Assembly (NCBI GenBank): GCA_022606425.2
Contig: JAHDVF020001050.1
Location: 620,001 to 684,000 of the forward strand
From: Lepidostoma basale
Lineage: Eukaryota > Arthropoda > Insecta > Trichoptera > Lepidostomatidae
Reading direction: 5' to 3'
Length of the DNA: 64,000 nucleotides
Shown here: piece by piece, positions 10,929 to 25,900 of the stretch
Position numbering within the stretch: position 1 is the stretch's first letter
How the letters are laid out: each line of letters begins with the position of its first letter
Notes under the pieces: generated by a model
Seen by the model: only the letters and a program-made list of their open reading frames with translations
Databases searched by the model: none
What the model was told of the DNA's origin: nothing
Program-made: the position numbers and the translations under genes

Positions 10929-13900
10929 CTACAACATTCCAAATATATTAATATTTTAAATCAAATATTAAACGCCCTACCTCCAGGTAACTTTCCGAAA
11001 AACATGAAAAAAAATATATGTTTTTTATTAATTGAATTTTTTTAAATTACGAAACGTCAAAAAATCGACCGCACACTTCGCCTGCCCCTTGTAAAACTAT
11101 CATACTTGTGAAGCCTTGTACTCAAGTGCTATTGGCGTATCCCTAACTGTTTGTAAATTTTAGGTACATTGCTTCTTTCTCAAGCGCGTACGTGATACGG
11201 GACAGCGCAGAATGGTACAGTCAAAGTGTGCGAATCATGTACATTTATATGCATAGGGTAGTTAAAAACAGTTACAAACTATTCATTGGATGCATGGGTA
11301 TTGTTTTTCCTGCCTCCCGACATTGGTGCGGCCGATTTCAAATTGGGTTTGGTGATTCACATCATTAACACCATCATCATCAGCCATTAGTCGTCCATTG
11401 TTGGACATAACTATCTCTTTCCGACATCTGCAACACTCTATCCCTCACCACTCTGTGTCGTTGACCTCCTGCCACTCTTTTGATGTCATCAGACCATTTT
11501 GCTTGTGTTCTGTCAGGGTTTCTGTGGTCGGTTCTCAGTCACCACTTCAGTGCGCCTAGTCCACGGATCATACGTTGTCCTCGCTATATGGTCGACACAA
11601 TTCCACTCCAATGAAAGTATTTTACACACTACATTGGCAACTTCGATCTTTTAATTCCGTCATTAATCATTTACAGAAAATAGTATTCATTCTTATCATT
11701 TTACTGTCATTTTATTAAATAATATCCCTGTTTTCCATTGTGTGGCATTGTCTCACACACTCTTTATGTCTCACTCTTGCTACTTGTATAATTGTTTGCA
11801 AGTATGAGAAAGATAAAATATTAGTTGTGTGGGTAGAATTCCAAGGTTGCGTCAGTCAGTCTCGACCATTGTCCGTGCAGATCTCTCACTGGATCGTTTT
11901 TTAAATGTTACGAGCATTTTCCAATAGTTTTCCATGTTTTTAGCAATCTTATTTAAAATATTATCACTTTAGACTTCGACTTCAACATTTAAATATCTCT
12001 CCTGGCTGGCTTTTTTTGCACAGTAAGGGAAAGGTTATAAAAGTTTCTCTGATAAATTTTAACAGCAATTTGTAAAGTAACTGCATCACCTTAAAATACG
12101 AGAGAAACAGAGTAATTTACCTCTGCGATGGCCGTGGTGGATATCCTGGGTGCTGGCGGGGGTGTAGGAGTGGGAGTGGGGGCCGGGGTGTCCAGGGTGC
12201 GGTTCATCATATCCAGGGCCTTTCGGAATGTCTCTGAAAACTCCACCTCGCGATGAAGCTCCTCCGAGAATATACTCTGGAATATAAGTATTTTTAGCTC
12301 TTATATTGTCCCGATGAAGCTTGGGTACAAGCGAAACTATTTGGATCCAATTACCATTCTGTGATTAAATATTAGGTCCTTACATATGAAATTGGCGTTT
12401 TCCCGTACTGGCAACTTTGATCTCAAATATCTTCTCTTTGGTTAGGAATTCCAAATTCAAATTTATACAGCTATTTACTCAAGTATTTGTGTTTCGAAAA
12501 TTATAATTCATTTGTTTTTTCCTCAATTGTTTTTTTTCTTTGCGTCACTCGGTTTACAAAATGGAAAACTTGAAATATCGCGTTATTTACGAGTACGAGT
12601 TCCACCGTGGCACCAGTGCTGCAGAAACGGCTCGAAGGATTAATGATGTGTATGGCGACGGTGCCGCAAAAGAAAACACAGTGCGTTTTTGGTTCCAACG
12701 TTTTCGTTCTGGAAATTTCGACCTGCAGAACAAGCCCCGTGGACGGCCGGAGACCAAAGTTGATAATGAACAATTGAAGGCTATTGTGGAAGCGGATCCA
12801 TTGCAAACCACGTCCGAGTTAGCTGCAGGCTGCGGTGTTAGTGATAAAACTGTTTTAATCCACTTGAAGCAAATTGGGAAGGTGAAAAAGCTTGAAAGGT
12901 GGGTACCTCACGAATTGAGTGAAGCAAATCAACAAACGCGCGTTGACTGCTGCATTACATTACTCAACCGGCACAATAATGAAGGGATTTTGAATCGAAT
13001 CATTACCTGTGATGAAAAGTGTATCCTGTATGATAATCGGAAGCGCTCATCGCAATGGCTGAACCCTGCTGAACCAGCCAAACCATGCCCCAAGCGAAAA
13101 TTGACTCCAAAAAAGTTACTTGTGAGCGTTTGGTGAACTAGTGCTGGTGTCGTTCACTACAGCTTTCTTAAATCTGGCCAGACGATTACGGCAGATGTCT
13201 ATTGTCGGCAACTGCAAACCATGATGGAAAAGCTAGCTGCTAAACAACCGAGGCTGGTTAATCGCTCTAGGCCACTGCTGCTTCATGATAACGCTAGACC
13301 ACACACTGCACAACAGACGGCTACCAAATTAGAAGAGCTTCAATTGGAATGTCTAAGACATCCACCGTACTCTCCGGACCTTGCCCCAACAGATTACTAT
13401 TTTTTTCGAAATTTGGATAACTTCTTGCAAGGGAAAAAATTCAACTCCGATGGGGCAGTCCAAACCGACTTCAAAGATTTTATTGATTCCCGTCCGAATG
13501 TTTTTTTTAGTAAAGGGATCGATGAACTACCTATGAGATGGCAAAAGTGCATAGATAGCAATGGTACATACTTTGATTAAATAAATATATTATATTTAAA
13601 AAAAATCAACTTTATGTTCCTGCCATACAAAACGCCAGTTTCATATGTAAGGACCTAATATAAAGTGTTTATTTTATAACAACAACAACAAACCATCACA
13701 CCGTTTCTCCAAAAGGTTAGGCAGAGAGAATGGACCGCCACACTACTTTATCCTGACACACCTCTCTAGAATCCTCCACATTCATACAGCGAGTCATACA
13801 CGCACGTAGATTCTTCCAACTTCTAACATGGCCTTTAAAATTTGATTGACTTGGTCATGCCATGCTTCCCTCGGTCTTTCTCGACACCATACTCCATTCA

Positions 13901-16900
13901 AATCGTTAACGTATACTTTCTCAACCATTCTTTCTTCATCCATACGTTCCATGTAATAAAACCAATGCAGTGAGACCTTTCATAATTTTGTTCATTATAC
14001 TTTCTTCTGCTCTACATTTTTCCCTAATATCAGCATTTGAAACTCTGTCGTACATCATTTTACCACACTACGTCTAATGTATTTCATCTCTACTGCATTT
14101 ATTCTGCTCTCATCCTTCTACTGCCAGTTCCATGCTTCACTCCGATACATAAGGGTTGGAACTAGAACTCCACTGTGAACGGCCATTTTTGCTTTCATTG
14201 ATAATTTTTTGTTTCCAATAACAGTTTTTAAGGCTCCATTATGTAACTCTTCTTTTGAAGTATCTCATAGTATTGTAAGGCATTGCAGTATTGTATTGTA
14301 AGGTATATTGTATTGTAAGTATTGTAAGGCTTTTTTTTCTCTGTAATTTATAACCGTCTGTCTTGGTTCTTGGTCTCCGTCCGCTATTTTAATTGCAGTT
14401 AGTTCGGTATGGTGGAGTGGCTGATTGTTATGAGACTATTGTGAAATGTTAGCCCGAAATCTCTCCATCAATGTTCAGAACTGAGAACTGAGAACTGGAA
14501 GATCTGAGAACTTGTTTCCAGTGCCATGGAGAGATATTGGGATAATCTACACAAGTCGGGAGATATTTATATTGATTTCAATTGTGATGTGTCGTGTGAT
14601 TCTATAAAATTTGTTTTTGTTTAACTGATACCTGTCCAAATGACTCTCCTAAATGTTATTAGTAAAAATATTCATATACTGATTATTTACCAAGCACATG
14701 GTTCTATACCTCCCAACTGGGCTAATATTTTACCACTCTATATAATGTCAATAGAAAAAATACGTTGGGAGAAGGCGGGTTTCCTGGCTGAGGAACATCT
14801 GAGAGTGGACGGGGCTGAGGACTGTGGGGGAGCTGTTCCGAGCTGCCCAGGACGGGGAGGCCTACTCAAGGGTGATAGTCAACGTTGGGGAGACCTGACA
14901 GGACACGGAAAGAAGAAGAAAAAATACTAAACTAGAGAACAAAACATGTCTTAAAATTTTCATTAACCTTCCACATGCTGTAGTGCTGTATGAGATGGGA
15001 GTGCTGGGGGCGCCGATTAAGCCAGGCAGCCAGAGCCGCTAGCCAGCGCGGGAGCAGCGCACGCCCCGCCGCCCCCGCCAGCGCTCGCGCCCCCGCAAGA
15101 TCCTGCCAGCTGGAGCACCATCCCCAACTCTCTGGAAAACACAATTAGATTATTCATGCAATTCGAGATTATGTTACTACGACTCCAAAGGTCCCGGGTT
15201 ATATTCCCAGCGAGGACAGTTTGAAAAAAATTCTCACGTGTTTTGGGTCTGGTAGAATGAAAATAAAAATGACAATAGACTAGATACATATCACATGTCA
15301 TGAGAATTAAAGCTAATATATTATTTATTGTTTCTTGAACAATGGTGTAAAACTTCATATTTTAATTTAATACTAATAAAAACGTCTGTATTACATAAGT
15401 TTTATTATAGTTTATGAATGGTTTTATTATGTTTATTTGACAAAACATGTCATTACGTTCTACATATATAAAAATGGAGGGTTCTCTTCTTCTATTCTTT
15501 CATCTCAATGGACTCTGCAACCAATTGACAGATCTTGGTGATATTTTCACTGTTCATTAATATAGCTTCGGTGAAGGTACAGAAGAAGTTGTTTTGTACA
15601 TCAGAGTTTATCTTCTTCTTCTTTATGTTCGTATCCTAAGCGTTCATGCATCGTTCATCCGATAGAGTTGAAACTTTGTACAGTTGTTGTGGGTACTCTT
15701 GGCGTTCAAGTGACATTATCTTCTTCTTCTTTTTTATGTTTGTAGTACCCTAAAAATGCAAATGTGTCTGTTTTGTGTATGTGTATCTACTTCAAACAAA
15801 TAATAATAATAATTTAAAGAGGCATTGGAATGCATGCTGAGTTCTGGAAAACAGACATTTTCATTTGTATTAAATAGCAAAAGAGTTATAAGTATACAGT
15901 CATTGGGTTCAAATAGCTTGTTGTATACAAAAATAGACAAACTTATTTCTATCGCAGAGGGAATGGTTGAGGGTAGAAATTGCAGAGGCCACTCGAGAGA
16001 TGCCGAGATGAATTACGTGATAAGATATATGGGCTGTGGCAGCTACACAGAAATGCAAAGACTAGCTGGAGACAGGACAGAGTGGAGGGTACAAGTGAGG
16101 CTTGTTTATTTATTTATTTATACATGATACACAAATGAGACATTACAAACGATAAAACGTTTAGGCGACTCATTTGGACACAAAACGGCGTTACAAAGAT
16201 AAGATAAAACAACATGAGACCAAAAAATCATACATATCAGAAGGAATCCAAATATGTCGACGTCAGTCAGACAGTACTCTTTCCAGAATTTGTAATATTT
16301 TTTTTATGAATACTGCCTCACTGACACTGAAAATGTCCAAATCCGAGATGATTAGATTCAGCGTTTTTGTCCCCGATAGGTATCTCCGACAGCGACAGCA
16401 CAGATTGTTTTACCTACCGGCCGCCAGAACCAATCTGCCTCTGGTGACACCGGTGGGAAGAGCAATTAGTCTGCTGAACGCGGTCTCCTCGGAGATCGAC
16501 GTCTTTCATGTTAGTGAAAGTACGTTCAGAAGGCAAATACTCTTAATTCTGGAGAGTATCCTGTCTTCCTAATGTTGAACCATCTCTTATGCGTTTCTGG
16601 TAGTATACTATATATAATATATTATTTTACCTGTTCTCAATAGATGCCTTAAAAATAAATTTTGTAATGTCTGTTGATAAAATAAACTGATTTGATTTGA
16701 TTTGATTTGATAGACCAATCCACAGGATGTGAAAAGCAGCAGGAAACTTCCGCAATAAAAGACCCAAGTGGCATCCCAAAAACCAACAGAGGCAACTCTA
16801 GTGCAAACCAATCCATAGAAATTCATTTTCAAAGAATCATTTTGTTACAAACCAAACTCACCAATGGGATTAGTGTCGGGCTCCACAGATATGGCCCTCA

Positions 16901-19900
16901 TGGCCACCTCCAGCTTGGGCAGGATGTGCGCCTGCGTCAGCTGCGGCAGCGCGGCGGCCCAGGCCCCCGCCCAGGGTCTCAGCAGCGCTAGGGCGGAGCC
17001 GTCGGCCGGGTGCCAGCCCGCCAGCGCGGCGCCTAGTCTCGCTCGCAGCCCCGGGTACACTCTCTCTTCCAGAAGGTCGCCTGGTCAAATAAATGGTTAT
17101 TGTATTTATTAACTAACTAACTAACTATCATGCTGTTTCCCCGGAGGGGTAGGCAGATAGGATGAACCGCCATACTGCTATCTTAACATACCTCTCGAGC
17201 TTTTTCTACAATCATACATTGTAACATCGTGGATTTTTCTGACTTTGAATGTAGCCTTTTAGTATTTGATTAATTTGGTCATGCCATGCTTTCCTTGATC
17301 AGCCGATCCACGGCTTCTCTTTCCACTTACACACACTTGTATACAACATTTTAACCATTCTTCTCTCATCCATTTGTTCCATATGTCCAAACCATTTCAG
17401 GGATCCTTTTTTAATTTTACTAATCATCTGCCTTATATTTCATTGTTTGGTATTATATTATATATTGTTTTACCGCACATTCTTCTCAGTGATTTAATTT
17501 CTACAGCATTTATCCTATTTTCATCTTTTTTCCAAGCTTTACTTCCATATATAAGGGTTGCCACTAGAACTCCATTATGTACTACCATCTTTGTTTCAAT
17601 GGATATATTTATTTATGTTAGTGTTAATTATATTATTAGAATGTGACATCTTATTCTACCGGCTACGGGATGCCAGGGCAGCACCCAGTGGTGCAGCGGC
17701 ATGGTGTCTGCCGTGGGGTCCCATGCGGCGGCGGCTGCGGCCAGGCGGGGCACCAGCGCCCCCCGCAGTAGGCTGCGGCGCTCCCTCTCCGGGGCCACGT
17801 CCCACCAGCACTGCACGCAGGCCAGCATGGCTGCAGGCTCCCGCACGTCCCAATCACTATCACACAACACATACTAATGTTATACAAAAATTCTTATCAT
17901 AGACTACATGAATTAAAGAATCGCTCTTTACATCATTACAGCGCGAGTGAAATCCATGTAAAGGGTATAGCTATCATATTGATTCCCATGACATGTGATA
18001 GGTAGCTAATCTATTGCTATTTAATTGTTGCGTGAATTCTTCACCTGACCAAAGACAGTAACAATCACACCACCATCGCTGGGTATTGAACCCGAGCCCT
18101 TCGGTGTGACAGTCATAGCACTTGCCACTCGGCCACGAAGGTCGTCAATGCTAATAACGACCTTCGTTGCTTAAAAGTTGCGGGAATTAAAATAATTTCT
18201 ATGCAATTAATAGTGCATCTCAGTCTTACGAATAAGCAAGAGAGGAAGAGATAACTCACATCGGGTAAATACTCCGCGCGGTAGCTCCTTTACACCCAAA
18301 TAGAAAACACTCTCAAACTGAATTTAAAGACAAATGACATATTTATAGTCCTGAGATAATCCATAAACTGGTATAAAAAGTGCCTAGATTGATGATTGAA
18401 ACTTGGTTATATTTAGTCGCATGGCATTCTCATGGACGGACATTCATAATATCACACTTCTATAATGAATGTGTGTTACAGGTAAGTTTAAACTCTCTTA
18501 CTGTGTAGCTATAGTCAGCTGCTCCAGCCAGGGCTGCCAGAAGAGCTCCTGCAGGGCCTGAGCGGAGAGCAGCGGAGCCCAGAGGCCCAGCAGGCGCTGC
18601 GGTGCTTCCGGCTCCTTGAGGGGTCGCCACGACGCAAGGGCAGAGCCCAGCAGCCCCCCCAGCGCGGCCCCACTCACCACACTGCCCCCCAGTCCCAGCA
18701 GGGAGTACTCCATGGGGTATGTGCTCTGTATTGGATAATATACCATTTGGATTACATAAATTATTTTAATTATAGCTTTATGAAGAGATATTATTTTCAA
18801 TTAGCATTAAAAGAAAATACAAATCATAATTCATATACAAAGAGAATGTTTTAAACTTCAAGTCCCATCGTGGATTTGTTCCCATTGTCCTATAATCCTA
18901 GTTAAATAACAAGTACATCTACCTCTAGATATCTTAAGAAGATATATAACTTTTCGCATTTCGTGATCATTTTTTTTTTAAACATTCATGGACTCTGGAA
19001 TGGGACTTGTAAGATTGCAGTACACTGTAAGGCTCATCGATAGTCAAAGTAAAAAACCGGTCTAGCTAAAAAAAGCCAAATGCGGCAATCAAACCCTAGC
19101 TACCTGGTCAGTGGTCAAACTTGCTACGGCTTGCACTGGTAAGCCTTATCTTGATAAAATTTCTAATATATAAACTGCGGTGAAATGTTTGAGAACTTCC
19201 AGAAACTTCATACTGTCCAAATATTCAATTCAATCGTTTACATTATTATTCAAGCGACAACAAATGTTATAATGCAGCGTGTACAATTGATCGCTCTTCT
19301 CACTCCCTTGCCATTTGAAACTAAAATGTATAATAATAGTCAACCTGAAGTGTGCTGAAGACCTGGTGAGCATCGTCTAAGGAGAGGTCGGGCCTTTGGA
19401 GGCGGTCTATGCGGCGGAGGATGTCCTCCATCAGGGCTATCTCCCGGTCCCCCTTGCGCACGGCTTCCTCCAGAGCCCCGCGGTCCCGTTCCAGAGCTAC
19501 TTCGCGGTCTTCTGCACTCTGACCCTCACGGGAACACTCTATTATATCCTGGAATGGAATGATTATCGTATTATAACAAGTTTATTTAATTATAATAGCA
19601 TTAAAACAATGTTTTTTTCCACTTTGAGTATGTTTTTCTCGACATGTTTCGGAGGTTTTACCTTCATCATCGGGATTCATATATAAAATAGAAAATAAAA
19701 TATGTAATTCGGCATTATGGAACTCTATGGCCTAACATTATCAAAAAGACCAAGGTTTTGAATCAATGTTATTAGAATTTATTTTATAATCTTCAGTGTT
19801 CACAAAATAATAGCTCATTATTATGCAACAGGAACTGGATCATGTCTATGCTAACATCCGTAATTAATTTTGAAAAATGTTTGCGGATGAAAGCGATACC

Positions 19901-22900
19901 GGATCTGTGAAATCTTTTACTTACTTGTCAAGCGAGATTCACACTTTATCAATTACCTTTTAGACAATGGCAAAAGTCATGAGCATTTCTCTTTTATTGT
20001 TGTTTAGCATTCTAAGGGTTACAGTAAAAAAAACATATTTCATAAACTCAACCAACTGCCATTTGAAGTAACTGAATATGAAGCTCATATTTTATACAAT
20101 ATGTTCTCTTTCTTTGCCTCTTTCCAGCCATGACTTATGTGCTTACTGCCGAGACGTGGACACTGACACCAGATAAAGGATCTGGTGTACAGGTGTCTAT
20201 TGAGAACAACCGACAATTGACTAGGGAAGAAGGGTTCTGGAGTGGAGACCAATGGATAGGGGGCAGTGGCGTACTTTGCCTCTTTCCAGACATGACTTAC
20301 GCTCCCTTGCCCGCTAGACCAACAATATTCTAAGGATTTCTGGACATGAATGGTTTAGAGTGGCAATGGATAGGGGGCAGTGGCGTACTTTGGGAGAGGC
20401 CTACATTTAGTAGGGAGTGAGCGACAGATAGCTGTTAAGTAAGTAAGTTAGTTCTCTTTCTATATCAATTATATTATATATAAAAAGCACAGCACAGAGA
20501 CAACGCCACAAAAAAGCTGAAGAAGAAACCAAAGTCTTCCCTTGCTCTAGATACCCCAGAGTTTATCATATGGGAACCTACATCTGTGAAAGAGACAGTC
20601 AAACCGTACCTGCTCGCAGATGTTGACAAGCAGGTTGAGGTTGTGCAGCAGCTCGGGCAGAGCAAGGTGGGGACACTGGCGGCGCGGCACGTCCTCGTAG
20701 CGCGGGGCCGCGGCCCCCAGGGCGTGGTAGCCGCTCAGCACGCGCTTCTCCGGCCCACGCATGTCGATCACCGGCACCCGCGCCAGTGCAGCACTGCACC
20801 GCATGAAGGGAAATGAGAACTATTATTTATTTATTTTTATTTTACACAAATGAGACATAACAAACAGACATTTAGGCGACTCATTTGGACACAAAACAGT
20901 TGAATAAAAATAACAATAACGAGATGATATTTTACAGAACACATTTATTTGCTTAGAAACAACATGGGGTTGTATGGCTAGTAGGAGCCTCAGTGATTTA
21001 CATCTGTGCTGTAGGATGTAAGTCTATAAAATGGTGCGTAACGCTCTCTTGCATAACGCCAGCAAAACTACTAGCTAGTCCTACTCCTTAGTATCCTCGT
21101 CACGAACCCCGGGCAATGTGGCTTCACTCTGGCAGAGGAGTTATAGCAGGTAACGAGAGGATGGAAGGCGAGTTTCTGGCGCCTCAAAACCAGATCACCG
21201 CAGCTAAGGGAAGGTAACCCCAACAGAAAATCCACCAGAGAAGGCAACGGGAAACCACTCTGGTTATATATTTTCCCAGGAAATCACTATGGAGAGAAAT
21301 CAAAGAATGGCCCCTAGTCCCGGGCGGACCTTAGGTGGGCAGGGGGTGGAAGAGTTTACCAGAATGATCGCGAACGCCGGGGGGACCTGACAGGGCACTT
21401 TAAGAATAAAGAAGAGAAACAACATATCTCAGAAGAATCCTAAATATATCGATGTCCGTGAGGCAATACTCCTTCCAGAATTGATAATATATTTTTATGA
21501 ACATTGCCTCACTGTCACTAAAAATGTCCGAATCCGAGGCGATTAAATTCAACGTCGGAATTGCTCTTCCTAATGGCATTACCAACGGCAAGTTAGTTCT
21601 GCGTGATGAGTAAAGAACAATTGATGCAGGTAACCGTCAGGAACAAATAGACCTATTTATTCCAGAACATAGAGGTACTCAAGAAAAAGTGTGTTCCCTT
21701 CTCCAGAACCATCAGGGATCCTTTTTTAATCTTACTTATGATATAATCATCTGAATCATATGAAGTACCGAATACTCAAATATAACAAAATTAAATGTAA
21801 AGTTTTGTAATTAAAATATTACTTTTTTAAACAGAATTAGTAAACTCTTATTGGAATGTTAGGCTTACTCGACAATAGGTTTAAAATGATCAAATCAAAG
21901 ATTAAATCAATTTAAAACTTTTGAGTGAAATAATCAATTCAGATGTGTGAAGTTTAATCTGAGATAGGCAAATAGGACGCGCACTGACCTGTGCTCCGTG
22001 TGTGTGGAGGTCACGGGCCGACCCTTTTGGATGACATCCTCAGCACCCCGGTAGCAGTAGCGCTGCTTGTGGGCCTTCTTCCACTGCTGGGCACGCTGGC
22101 CCCCCTCGCCCTCCCCGTCCCCCTCGCCCTTCGGCCCTGCCACCCCCTCCAGGCCTGGCTCCTTGCCTTTCTTCATTTTCACCTGCCAACAGATAAGACA
22201 AAGAGAAAAAAATTTAGTACAACTATTATTTTAACCTGATGAAATAAAAAAAATCTGTTTATTTCTCCCAAAAAACAGATTACAGACATATTTACAGTTT
22301 AGCCGCAGGTAAATTAACGAGAAATGTCCAAAAATATCACCTCTTCTATTAATTAAATTTAATTCCATTTTTGTAATTATGAAACGTCAAAGACTCAACC
22401 GCACACTATCGCCTGCCCTTGAAAACTATCATACATGTGAAGACTTGTACTCAAGTGTTGTTGGCATACGCTCGTATCCCTGACGGTTTGTACATTTTAG
22501 GTACATTATTTTTTCTCAAGCACGTACGTGATACGGGATAGCGCAGAATAGTACAGTCAAAGTGTACGTATCACGCACGTTAAGACATCTATTTGAGAAC
22601 ATGCAAAATACCAGGAACACATGAGAAATGGTTCAAATTTTCATTGACAATGAAAATTCACTGAACTCTTTCCTGGGCAAGGAGAATGAGTCAAGAATAA
22701 GTGTACAGAATAAACCTATTTTGAATAATTTAAACTATGTTTTAGACTCAATTGTTTAACTAGAAAAGCATTCCAGAATAATCTTAGAATATTACCATAA
22801 TAGTGATTTTCATAACAACATTCACTAAACATTATTGGATTTATTTTAAATTAATATTACCTCCGGTCCATATGCACCGATAGCACCACGGCCCTTGCGC

Positions 22901-25900
22901 AGACTGGCTTCAATGGGAGCTGACATGCCCTGCAGGGTCTTGCCCAACCCTTTCCCTGGTTGGTACCCCATCTGGAATAAAAATATTACCAAAAAATTAT
23001 TTTAAAATCAGTTCACGTGCTCAAAAGACATACATATTAATAGTTTAAGGCATCTATTATATTTGAGAACAGGTAAAATACCAGGAACGTATGCGAGATG
23101 GATCTACTTTAGGAAGACAAGATACTCTCTAAAGTCAAGAGTATTTGTATTCTAAATGCACTTTCACAAATGTGAAAGACGTTGCAACCGACAGAAAGAA
23201 CTATCTATGCTGACATGTTGGAAGATATCTATTGGGAACAAAAAAAAACACACCTTCCAACATAGCTGAGAAAATATCCCCGGATTAATCTAAAGAAATT
23301 GGTTATGAGAAACCCATATCTTCAAAGCTGCAACAAATTGTACCTCAACATTCCCAAAAGAAATGCTGTGGGATAGAGCCATGGATAGCTCATGAAGATG
23401 GCTTACCTACGAGGTCTGTTCAAAAAGTATCGCGAATTTTATATTTTTTCAAAAAGTATTTATTTATTCATGAATATCTATTTTGTCCCCTTCAAAGTAA
23501 TTCCCCTCGGATATAATACATTTATGCCAACGTTTTTTCCAATCCTCGAAGCACTTAAAAAAATCATTTTTTGTGATCTTGTTCAGCTCCTCCTTCGATG
23601 CCGTCTTTATCTCCTCAATCGTGGCGTAGCGTCGTCCTTTCATGGGCCTCTTCAGTTTTGGAAACAGGAAAAAGTCACAGGGGGCCAGGTCTGGGGAATA
23701 CGGTGGCTGCGGCACCATTACTGTGTTGTTTTTGGCCAAATATTCGCGCACAAGCAACGATGTGTGAGCAGGGGCGTTATCATGGTGCAAAAGCCAGTTT
23801 TTGTTCTTCCACAAATCCGGGCGTTTCTGGCGGATTGCTTCGCGCAAATTGCGCATAACTTGCAGGTAATATTCCTTATTGACCGTACTACCCTGTGGCA
23901 AGAACTCATGATGCACCACGCCCCTGCAATCGAAGAAAACTGTGAGCAAAACCTTCACGTTCGACCGAACTTGGCGCGCTTTTTTTGGTCTTGGCTCATG
24001 CGGCAGCTTCCATTGGGATGATTGAGCTTTGGTTTCCACGTCATAACCATAAACCCATGATTCGTCACCAGTTATGACCCTCTGGAGCACATTTGGGTCG
24101 TCACGGACCGAGTCCAACATCTCCTGAGCAATGTTAACGCGATGCTGTTTTTGGTCGAAATTGAGCAATTTTGGCACGAATTTCGCGGCGACCCGACTCA
24201 TGCCCAAATCATTGGTTAAAATCGAATGGCACGAGCCAATCGATATGTTTAGGTCCTCAGCAACTTCTCTAACGGTGATTCGACGATTGGCTAATACTAT
24301 TTTCTTCACTTTATCAATGTTTTCGTCTGTTGTTGACGTGCTCGGGCGTCCGGCACGCTCTTCGTCGTTCATATCTTCTCGGCCCTCTGAGAACATTTTG
24401 TACCACCGATAAACGTTGCTTTGGTCCAAGGTAGCTTCACCATATGCCACAGTCAACATTCGAAATGCGTCCGCGCACTTTATTTTGTTTTTCACACAAA
24501 ATTTGATACAGATTCTTTGATCCATTTTTTGGAATAGGCAAAAATCGAAGACGAGCCAAAACACATCCAAGCAAAACAGCTGTCAAAAATTAACTAAACA
24601 TTCAAAATGGCCGACCTTGTCAGCATAAGTAAGGGACATGAGTACCAACATAACGCTACAAAAAAATCAAAAATCAAATATACGTAGCCAGCGGAAATTC
24701 AAAATTCGCGATACTTTTTGAACAGACCTCGTATATCAGTCATAATTAATGTGTTATTTAAAAGTTTACATTAATTTTTCAAATTGCAAAATGAAAGCTT
24801 ACGCATAAATCAGACTAATAAATTTCTCAATATTACTTAATCAATGACACAATCATGCCTTGTGTATACTGTTTTAACTCATACAATTCTAAAATGATAG
24901 TAATACATTTGGTACTAAGAAGAGGAATATCATAGATCTTTAAAACTTGTAAAATAATTCAATAACCTGCAGCAGTAGTTTGGCCCCGATTCCTTTGGTG
25001 TGCTTCTCCCAGTTGCCCACCCCGGAGGCGATGGTCTGCGCGGGAGCCGCCCCCAACCCCCGGCGCCGCAACCCCGCCAATTCCCCATCCTCAGCTGCTC
25101 TGCCCCGTACGGGGGCCGCCTCCTCCTCCGAGGAAGACCCCACATACAAGGGGTCCTCTTCTACTACTTTGGTTTCGCCTGTGAAGAGTGTTGAGGATTA
25201 TTATAAGAGAAACAACAACAATAAACCATCACGCCCTTTTACCGGAAGGGTAGGCAAAGAGAATGGACTGCCACACTACTCTGTCCTAACATACCTCTCT
25301 AGCTTCTTTCACATTCATACACACACGTCCATTCTTCCCACTTCTAACATGGCCAACCTTTCAAATTTCATTAATTTGGTCACGTTTTCACATTGTTAAC
25401 GTATACTTTCTTAACTAACTTGCTTTATTCTTGCATTCTGTGTCCAAACCAACCCAGTGATCCTTTCATAATTTTATTCATAATACTTTCTTCCGCTCTG
25501 CATTCCTTCCATCATCATTTTAAATTCTGCCGTACATCATTTTACGGCACATATGTTTAAGAGATCTCATATCTATCGCATTTATTCTGGTCTCATCCTT
25601 CTTCTGCCAGTTCCATGCTTCGCTTCCCATACATAAGGGTTGAAACTAAAAATCTTAAACGGCCATTTTTGATTTCATTGATAAATAATTTTATTGAAAT
25701 AACTTTTTAAAACTCCATTCACTTATCTGCAACAACCCTTTTTTCGATGTCACTATCTGTTTGGTCATCCACTGTGAACTTGCGACCTAAATTCACACTT
25801 ATGTTACAAATTCTCATTTCCTCTTCTCTCATTATTGCTAAGAGAATATTGATTTAATAGATTTTCAGGTCGGTACCAATAAGTTATTTGGGATCTTGGG

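Noticed and set aside
15017..15358. 113-codon minus frame over TFIP11 exon 11
   Set aside because: Wrong frame; the exon in the TFIP11 frame matches the family and fits phases on both sides.
23392..24021. 209-codon plus-strand frame
   Set aside because: Antisense shadow of the intact mariner transposase.
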